Part shown: piece by piece, positions 56,386 through 64,000 of the stretch
Position numbering within the stretch: the stretch's first letter is position 1
How the letters are laid out: the number at the start of each line of letters is the position of its first letter
NCBI GenBank assembly: GCA_007449985.2
Contig: VIIQ02000032.1
Span: forward strand, 62,001 to 126,000
Origin: Desmodesmus armatus
Taxonomy: Eukaryota; Chlorophyta; Chlorophyceae; Sphaeropleales; Scenedesmaceae
Direction: 5' to 3'
Length of the DNA stretch: 64,000 nt
Translations under genes and position numbers: made by a program
The notes under the pieces: generated by a model
What the model was told of the DNA's origin: nothing
Database searches by the model: none
Seen by the model: the letters and a program-made list of their open reading frames with translations, nothing else

Positions 56386-59300
56386 ATTCGTCAGGGGTGC
56401 TGTCAGGAGTGTGCAACTTGTTCCTGGGCCAATTTGTCAGGGGTGCTGTCAGGAGTGTGCAACTTGTTCCTGGGCCAAGTTTGGATGGTGCTGGGACTGG
56501 GGACGTAATGTGTTGTTGCAGTGACCAGGTTTGCAGGTTGCAGCTGCTGGCACTTGCTGCCAAGGCATGAATGCGTTTCTGGTGTTCTTGTGCAGCAGCA
56601 TGCGGTGTTGTGTACACTGGAGCGGGTCGCTTCTTGTATGTTCGCACTGTCAGGGTTTTGCGGCCGGCATGGGGGGCGTGCTGCATCAGGGCATGCTTGT
56701 GTATTTCTCCTTGTGGGCTTCAACAAGTTGGCAGTGATCTGCAAGTTCTATGCAAACATTGCACCAAGAATACCTCTTTGGGCTGGTTTATGATATGGGG
56801 GAAGGCTAATTTGAATGCAGAAGTCAGCTTGCCAGGGTTTACCCTTGTGTTACCCTTGCCAAGGTTTGCTCTTCAAGATATTTTGAATTGGGCAGGTATA
56901 TTGTGACATACGTAGTCACGAGCTGACAGAGCTGTCGTCAGTCATGGCCGGTGTTACATGAGCTGTGGCAGCTGCAAGCTGTAGCTGGGCGGCCATGTTG
57001 CGCTGTGCTTGACTGTGCCGATGCTGGCTGTTCCTTTGGACGCTTTTCGTCCAACGCCACTGAGCACTGAGCAGGAAGGGTCAGGGCGTGTTGTGTAGGG
57101 TGGTGAGTTTGTTGCCAATTGTATCAGCCTTTCTTGTTGTCTCTGGTCAGTCATGGTGTCGCAGGTCTGGGCTTGTGCTGATGGCCCAAAATGGTCTGGT
57201 GATGTGTTCGTCGACACCTGGGCTGATTTGTTGCTTTGAGCAATGACCTTGCTGGCTAAGCGTGAATGATCTCAATCGTTTCGGTGAGCCGGCTGCTTGT
57301 GCCCCAGAGGCCGGCCGCTTTGCCAGCTGGCGGTTCTGCCAGCCTGCGGCATGGCTTGCTGAGTTGGGCGGGGCGTGAGCTTGCAGTGTGTTGACGACAG
57401 TCAGCAGCATGGCTGGTTGGGCACCCTTCCGCGGTGCGTCTTGAATAGAATTAGGGACAGCACTGCCATCAACTAAGTTGAGCATTTACCTCTCCCTTTC
57501 TTAGGTGCATTGCCAGGTGGTGGATTTGGCTGCGGCAGCTGCCAGTTGGCAGGTGTTGCACTTCCACCTTCTGCAGAGTGCTGATGAATGCGGTCGTGCC
57601 TGGTTGTGTGAGTGACTGTCTGTACAGTTGCCACTTCAGGACCTGACGGGCGTTGTGATTTGAAGCCATTGTCTTGGGCGTGTAGCATTGAGGCCTTATG
57701 GAATGGGTGTGCGCATGAGGGGCAGCATTGTGTTGCTTGTTCAAGTGAGGGGATTGTGTGGCGCGTTGGCGGCTACTGAAGTATGCAGTGATCCATAAAT
57801 AACGACACGTATGTGATCCTTCCGGACATAGACGCGTTGGTTTGGCTGCTGGCTCTCCTCACTATGTGACAGATGCGTGCCAGACCCTATCTTGCGCTTT
57901 GGGGGCACAGGCTCAAGTTGCCCACTTTGAGGCACGAGCAGTGGCAGTGGTATGTGCCAATGGTGGATACATCGTTTGATGCAGCCGGGGTTGGCCAGTA
58001 GGGCTGCACTGCATGGGTTTGACTGGGTTGTGCGGTGTGGGCCGTGCACCGTGTGTCATGTCCTGCCGCAAGGGCGGTCGGTCAGGCCTCCAGACTAGGT
58101 GTCGGTGGGTGCTGTTTGAACAAATACAGCAGGCACCTTTTGTCAGCCTGTTCAATGGGTCCCATGTGTTGACTACTGCCTTAGACATCTTTTCTTGCAA
58201 GTGGTCGATTGGGCGCACATGGTGCGGCTCTGTGGTTATGCTTTGGTCATGCTTGTCAGCGGCTGTCCGGCATGCTTGGACAAGTTGAAGTGACAGACAC
58301 AGGCGGCTGACAACCTGTGTCCTTTTGGCAGGTCAGCACCTGATGACATTGCCCTGGCTGCATTTGAGCCAATTGATGGCTTGTTGGGCTGCACTGTACT
58401 TGCCTGTGACAGGCCTGGCTTGCAACGATCAGGAGCCTGCTTTCCAAGGTTGCACGCAATGCTTGCATGCAGGCAGTTGCAGGGAGTATGTCCATGCACA
58501 GCGTCTGCTAGTGTGTCAGCTGTGGTGACATGCTGCATCCTGCTGCATGCGTGATTAGGATTGCGCACCAGGCCGGCTGCTGAAAGCACGCTCCGCACGA
58601 GAGCATTTGGCAGGGTTGATGTACAGTATGGTGTCCAGCACTGTTCAGGCAATGCGAGCTATGAGGGTTCTCACCAAGGGGCTTGTGTTGCTGCATCACT
58701 GTTGCACACACGTGCTTGGCATGCCATCGGCCCGTGAGCGGCTGGGCCGGCACCGCTGTTGAGGCTGCTGCCACTGCGAGACGCGCTTGGCTGCTGCTGG
58801 TGCACATCTTTCTGGTGCAGGTTTCGTCAAGATTGTTGGTGGGCTGCTGTCATCTTGTGTCGGCAACATCTGGCCTCTGTTGCCTGTGCCTTGGCGGATT
58901 GTACAGGAAAATAAAAGCCAGCCTGTGGTGGTTTTGTGGGCCAGATCCATTGAGACTACACAGCATGGGGTTGTCACAATCAAAATATCAGGCTTTGCAC
59001 TGCAGGTCCTGCAGTCTTCTCTGCACAGAAATGTATGAATCAGCTGAAGGTCCTGCAGGACCTTCACTGATGCATGTACGCCAGATGCCTTGCACGATCA
59101 GACAGTGCATCGCCTGCCAGAAATATGTTTGCTGCTGCTCAAGCTGTTGCTTGTGGGGCGTCGTTCCCAAGGGCGTTCCTTGGTGATGTTCATGTAAAAC
59201 CTTGGACACATGTGCTGCTGCTGATGCCATGCACGTTTCCTCTTAACAAAGTGTTTGTGATAACCGATGCACATTGCGGCGCTGACGTGATTCTGGTTCA

Positions 59301-59523
59301 AACCCTGAGGTCTGACCGAAGCAAACGCAACATATCCCTCGTTCCACAGGCAGGTTCCTGTTCGTGTCCTGCAAGCCATTTCTCGGTGATTGGTGGGGTA
59401 GATCAGTTTCGTGCGATCAAACCTGGCGATGATGCTCTGTTGAGCATGTTGGTCAGCTACTGCTGACTTGAACAGAACAGCAGCTGCTGCATCTGAGCCA
59501 TCAGTACTCAAAGTTTTGAAAGC
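56386..59523. other. 3.1 kb interval with a possible decayed mobile element on the minus strand
   Basis: This interval follows the receptor-kinase stop and precedes the CLC gene. Most of it is open in short minus-strand stretches in changing frames (about 59541-59098, 58652-58236, 58218-57913, 57744-57469, 57485-57147). Their translations look protein-like (e.g. RQVLKWQLYRQSLTQPGTTA near 57650) but end in scattered stops. This pattern suggests an eroded coding element. No transposase, integrase or reverse-transcriptase motif is certain, and no terminal repeats were found. Confidence 0.35.
56390..56481 (+). repeat. 46-bp tandem duplication immediately after the receptor-kinase stop codon
   Basis: Two near-identical copies start at 56390 and 56436 (GTCAGGGGTGCTGTCAGGAG...). 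They lie in the presumed 3' untranslated region, a few bases after the TGA at 56383-56385. Confidence 0.9.
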
Positions 59524-59541
59524 ATGGATGGACAAGATCAT
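59098..59541 (-). pseudogene. Open minus-strand stretch of unknown origin, possibly mobile-element derived
   Basis: A 147-codon ATG-initiated frame overlaps the first bases of the CLC gene on the other strand. It begins with ...KTLSTDGSDAAAAVLF and continues with IIARFDRTKLIYPTNHREM. The spacing of a TDG motif and an I-x-x-x-D-x-x-x-T/L-I motif weakly recalls TnpB/Fanzor-type RuvC-like proteins, with the acidic DPG site changed. This is a pattern impression only. It could equally be a chance frame. Confidence 0.25.
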
Positions 59542-62500
59542 GAAGGTCCTGGCCTCCTGGGCAGGAGCATCACCTTCAATGCTCCTCGCAGGAGGGCAGC
59601 AGGAACCCCTGCCCAGACAGATGGCACGGAAACACTCATGACGCGCGTGTTTGGCAGCAAGAATGTGCCTAATCAGAGAGTGTCAGAGTCCTTGGACTAT
59701 GAGCCTGTTCAGAACAAGATTTTCTATGAAAGGATGCGCCAAGCCAAGAAGGAGCGGCACCTGTTTGGGTGAGCACATCAACAGCGCTGATTGGGGTCCA
59801 GCACAAGGGGCCCTTCTAGTGGCACTTCACTATACCCGGAGTCGTGTGCTGAACCCAGCTACAGGCAGTCACAAAGGCGTGGCTATGAACAGGGGCCCAG
59901 CACAGCAGCAGGACCCAGCACATGTGCATGCTGACCCGCATGCGTGCTGAGCCATATGTTTGCTGTCTGCTGCAGGTACACGGGCCATACGCTTGCCAAG
60001 TTCATCATCACCTTGTTGTCAGGCGTGCTGACTGGTGTGTTTGCAGTCGCTCTGTCGTCCAGTGTGGGTGCGCTGACAGAGTGGAAGCTGCACACAATCC
60101 AGTCGATCCTGGATGACCCTGGCTCACACAGGATCTGGATCGCTTTCCTGTGGCACTGGTGCTTCAGCTGTGTGCTGGTGGTATTTGCTGTTGCCCTGGT
60201 AGGTACACATGCCTGGCAAGGGTGTGATGGGCGTGCAAGCAAGCAGCTGCGCAAGACACACAGACTTAGCTGGCGCCCCATCTGGCATGCAGCAGCCCGT
60301 CCACTGTTTGTGACAAACAAACAAGTCCGCTGTTTGTGACAAACAAACAAGTTAGGCATCTGGACGCAGGATCAGCTTGCAGCAATCTGCAGCAGCATGC
60401 TAAGATGTGAGCATGCATCATAGCTCGCACATGCTATAGCATGAGGAGCACACAGCACCAATCAACACAGCACATGTGTGCTCACTGTGTCACCCGCACC
60501 ACAGGTGCAGTACTGGGCGCCACAGGCAGCAGGTGCCGGTGTGACGCTGGTGATGGCATACCTCAACGGCAACCACGTGCCCAACCTGCTGCGTTCACGC
60601 ACCCTGATCACGAAGCTTGTCGGCACCATCTGCTCTGTCGGTGCCGGCTTCCCCATGGGCCCGGAGGGACCCATGGTGCACATCGGCGCATGCCTGGCAT
60701 CCGTGATCACATACGCTCAGTGCTGTGAGTAGCATGCGGTGTGGGGATTGATGCACCCAGCAGCCTGTGGACTCAGGACAGCATGCTGTATAACCAAGCA
60801 AGCAACCAGCAAGCATAAGCAAGTATAACCAGCAAGCAGCGGCAGTGCGCAACCCTTCCTGTGCTTTGCCAGCGTCCTGCATCTCTTGGCATCGCTAGTG
60901 TACTGGTGACAAGACACACCAATAGCGATGTGTGCTCGCTGCACCCTGCTGCTCCACAGCATGCCTGCGCACTGGCCGCTGGCTCAGCTGCTTTGGCCGC
61001 GGGAACAAGTCGCGCGAGGCGCAGATCCTGGAGCGCATGAAAGTGCTTGATGACATTGTCAGTGACTCAGGTATGTGTTGTGCAGGGTGTGTCAGTCAAT
61101 CAAAGCAGTGGCTGTCGCTTTGCTGCAAACCTGACATTCCACAGAATGGTTTATTGTAGTCTTGCCTGGTTTTGGATGCACTCCAGCTTGCAGTTGGCTG
61201 TGTGTCTTGATCCACTTGTGGGCAAGCCAGCACACATGGCCATGTGTGCTGAATACTGTTTCATGATGCTCTCGTGCAGATCACCGCGAGTTTGTGTCTG
61301 CCGGGACAGCCGCTGGTATCTCAGCTGCTTTCGGCGCTCCTATTGGCGGCGTCCTGTTTGCTATGGAGGAAGCCTGCAGCTACTGGAACAGGTAAGTAAT
61401 CTATGTGCACAGTTCACTTGCTGAAGTGTGCAGGTTGCAGACAGTTCGCTTGTGCGAGCAACCTTGCAGCTGCCTTGGCACAAGTGCAGGCTAGCACCCC
61501 AGGACTCCTGCAACATATCAGTAGCGATGTTGACTGCGCACAGGCAGTGTGCAGGAGGTGTGCGTGCGCGGGCGCAGCGCACATGCCTGCCAGCCTGTCT
61601 CAATCAGTGCATCAAGGGGTCTAAATATTTCTCATGTTGCAATGAAGGCCGGTGGCCATGCTGACAGCTCCTTGGTGTGGCTGTGTGGGTCCGCACTGCA
61701 GGAGGACCAGTTGGCGCTGTTTCCTTGCCGCTGTCTGCGCGACATTCACGCTGTCTCAGCTCAGCCGCAACGCCCAGCATGGCATGATTGGGTTCACTGG
61801 CATCCGCACCTACGAGAACAGGGACTGGCTCATGCAGCTGCCCTTTATCTTGGTCAACGCAGGTCAGCATGCATGGTGGCAGCATCAGCACGACCAGCAG
61901 CTGCATCTGGCCGTGCATATTATGCATGGTTGCAACGGTGCAGTCATTATTGGCAAGGCCTGCAGTATTGGCAAGGAAACAACCCTGTGAGCTTTGTGGT
62001 GGTGTGTGCAACTTGCATGTGTAGATGTGTGAGTGTGTTGGCCCCGTACTGTCATGCTGGAAAAGGTGACTGCATGCTGTGGGGGCTGTGTGTATGTGCA
62101 GGCGTGGCTGGCCTGCTGGGCGCTGCATTCAACAGTATGCGCATGTGGCTGTGGAGGGTGCGTGCCAGCAAGACACGCCACATCCTGCGCCTAGGGGAGG
62201 TACGTTTTAGCCAGGGCTTCAGCTGCTAGGTCACGCTTCCAACACTGTTGGCGAGTGGTGTGGCACGTCACCAACTGAACAGCTGTCGTGCGGGGTTGTG
62301 CTGCGCAGCAGCATACTGGAAGCCCCACGCTGACGCACCTGTTGTTGATGTGCGCAGGTCATTGGGTTGGCGCTCATGTGCTGCACGGCAGGCTTTTTCT
62401 TTGCCTGGTGTGCTGGCAAGTGCATCCCTAAGAACCCAGACTGGGGGGAGGAGTATGGCGTGCGCTTCCAGTGAGTCTCGTGCACTTGGAGTGTTTCTTC

Positions 62501-63848
62501 CTTGGGATAGCACCAAAACAAGGTGTCGTGCTGTTGGTCCATGCCCTCACAGCCTTTTCGCAACATGGCGCACAGCAACAGTTGAGGCAGACATGGGGCG
62601 CTTGCACAACTTGAGCTGCCCATCCCTTAATTTGTTACCGTCAGTCCTGGCATCGCGGTGCTGCACTATGTCGCAGGTGTGAGGAAGGTGAACACAACGA
62701 CCTGGCCACACTGTTCTTGTCCAGCAGCCACCACACCATCGTCAAGCTGTTCAGCATGGGCCACGACCCCGGGGAGCCATACGTCACCCACTTCACACAG
62801 GGCAGCCTGGCGCTGTTTGTGGTGGTATACATCATCCTTATGAGTGTGGGCGCAGGTGTGGCCATCCCTGGAGGGCTGTTCATGCCGTCGCTCATCGTGA
62901 GTGCTCGCAAGGCCTGGTTTGGTGGGCCACCTGCATCTGGCTGCCCTGTGGCATATGCCTATCTAGATAGGCCACACTCTGTTTTGGCCCGTATGCTTGT
63001 ATGGGATTCATCGGTAAGGGTTCTTTGAGGTTTTGGGGGTTTAGGGTTCATGTAACGGGTTGTCACCAGATGTACCTGGCCCAACTGAGTTGGCTGGGGC
63101 CTGAGTACACTGTTGTTGTAGAATGGTTGACAATTTTGGCCGGCTATCTCCGGCGTGCTGATAGGCTGGAAAAGTTTGATACGCTGGTGCAGGTTGGTGC
63201 TGCATGTAGGATGGCTGACAGGGTTGTGTGCACTGGTGCAGGTTGGTGCTGCATGGGGCGGTCTCTGGGGTTCCACCCTGCGCAACTGGATCCCACATTG
63301 GAACATCCAGCCAGGTGTCTATGGCGTGATGGCAGGGGCGAGCGTGCTGGCAGGCGTGTTCAGGTGGGTGGAGACACCCGCATTGACCACCATGCCAAGG
63401 GCATGTGGGTTCAAGCCATGGTTTCAGGCTCAAAGGGGTAGCAGTAACAGCTCATGCCAGGATGGTACCGACTGCTGACTGAGCTCACTTCTATGTGAAT
63501 GGGCATGCAACGTCGACCCAGCTGGTTGAGTGCACCACATGTAAACGAAGCCTGAGGGTTTGGCTCTGCTTATGCTCAGGTAAATGCCAAGCTGATCATG
63601 CTGACTCCAGATGCTGCGTCTGTGTTTGATAGCGGTGCCTCACATGTCGCCTGTCCGCACAGGTCCAACGTCTCCCTGGTGGTGCTTGTTGTTGAGGGCA
63701 CCCGTGGCATTGAGTTCATGTGGGGCATCATCCTGAGTGTGGTCATTGCCAACTGGGTTGCGCACCACATCCACCATGATGGTGTGTATGAGAGCGAGCT
63801 GGAGCGCATCGGCAACCTCTACTTCCTCAGGGACGAAGCCCCACACAG
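59524..63848 (+). CDS. CLC-family chloride channel or anion/proton exchanger, 3' end outside the window
   Basis: Eleven exons are visible (59524-59768, 59976-60198, 60505-60724, 60960-61070, 61280-61391, 61702-61862, 62102-62199, 62358-62470, 62677-62896, 63242-63363, 63663-63848), all in phase. The last ends at a GT donor (phase 2), so the CBS-domain exons should lie beyond 64000. The N-terminal [18 protein letters not shown] matches plant/vacuolar CLCs. Signatures: [15 protein letters not shown] (gating Glu kept), [18 protein letters not shown] (proton Glu kept), [20 protein letters not shown], and [15 protein letters not shown] followed by [16 protein letters not shown]. The first anion-site loop, usually GSGIPE, reads [15 protein letters not shown]. 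Both glutamates suggest an exchanger, probably on an internal membrane; this is inference. Confidence 0.92.
60304..60352 (+). repeat. 26-bp tandem repeat in CLC intron 2
   Basis: CTGTTTGTGACAAACAAACA followed by AGT occurs at 60304-60326 and again at 60330-60352. Each copy holds a TTTGTGACAAA palindrome. Confidence 0.9.
63184..63255 (+). repeat. Duplicated acceptor and exon start before CLC exon 10
   Basis: A 23-base segment (CTGGTGCAGGTTGGTGCTGC plus ATG) occurs at 63184-63206 and, identically, at 63233-63255, an offset of 49 bases. The second copy contains the real acceptor, with exon 10 starting at 63242. Use of the first would add 49 bases and shift the frame. Confidence 0.85.
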
Positions 63849-64000
63849 GTCTGTGTGTGTATCACGCCACTCAGTGGCATACCCTGAGGGTACATGAAGT
63901 GTGAGCAGACAGTGAATGTTTGTTCGTCATGCACAGACTCTTGAGATAGGAGCTCACCTTACTTGCCGCTTGCTGGAAGCAGCCTAAAGGGTCAGCCGCA
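63849..64000 (+). other. Start of CLC intron 11 to the window edge
   Basis: After the donor at 63849 no further exon with a matching phase is visible before the window ends. Confidence 0.5.

Noticed and set aside
1..64000. tRNA, rRNA, CRISPR arrays, prokaryotic operons or viral genes
   Set aside because: No cloverleaf, rRNA core, spaced direct repeats, Shine-Dalgarno-led gene strings or viral hallmark genes were found on reading both strands.

Overview
The window reads as nuclear DNA of a green alga, probably a chlorophycean of Chlamydomonas/Scenedesmus type. This is inferred, not proven. Genes are split into many short exons joined by GT-AG introns whose 3' ends are mostly TGCAG. Proteins carry long Ala, Gln and Ser runs encoded by CAG/GCT repeats. 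The gene set fits an alga: a secreted alpha carbonic anhydrase, a SOS1-type Na+/H+ antiporter, a plant-type CLC channel, a Rubisco-LSMT-like SET protein and a mitochondrial IMP1 peptidase. No prokaryotic operons, tRNA, rRNA or CRISPR were seen. Exon models below were built by hand from reading-frame continuity, splice-site consensus and matching intron phases.

Left third (1-22,300): a possible exon of a gene running off the left edge; a minus-strand secreted low-complexity protein (706-3859); a minus-strand serine protease with Kazal-like modules (5779-9002), divergent from a plus-strand IMP1-like peptidase (9513-11158); a minus-strand alpha carbonic anhydrase (13274-16383) that may continue into further exons down to 12103; and, divergent from it across about 250 bp, a plus-strand organelle-targeted membrane J-protein (16633-22270).

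Middle (22,600-44,000): a plus-strand RING-kinase with a C-terminal helical region (22634-29467), whose 3.2 kb intron looks like a nest of inserted sequence; then an 11 kb plus-strand Na+/H+ antiporter with a cyclic-nucleotide-binding-like domain (30278-41378). As sequenced, the antiporter carries an in-frame TGA and a probable frameshift.

Right third (44,000-64,000): a minus-strand SET-domain methyltransferase (44026-47658) divergent from a plus-strand receptor-like kinase (48191-56385); a 3.1 kb stretch that may hold a decayed mobile element; and a plus-strand CLC channel/exchanger (59524 to beyond the right edge).

Two themes recur. First, ion and carbon handling genes are well represented: carbonic anhydrase, Na+/H+ antiporter and CLC. 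No co-regulation is shown. Second, the introns are structurally restless. They hold tandem copies of splice-junction sequence, perfect or near-perfect foldbacks including a 53-bp perfect hairpin, and an inverted copy of a coding exon segment. These are the most unusual signals in the window.
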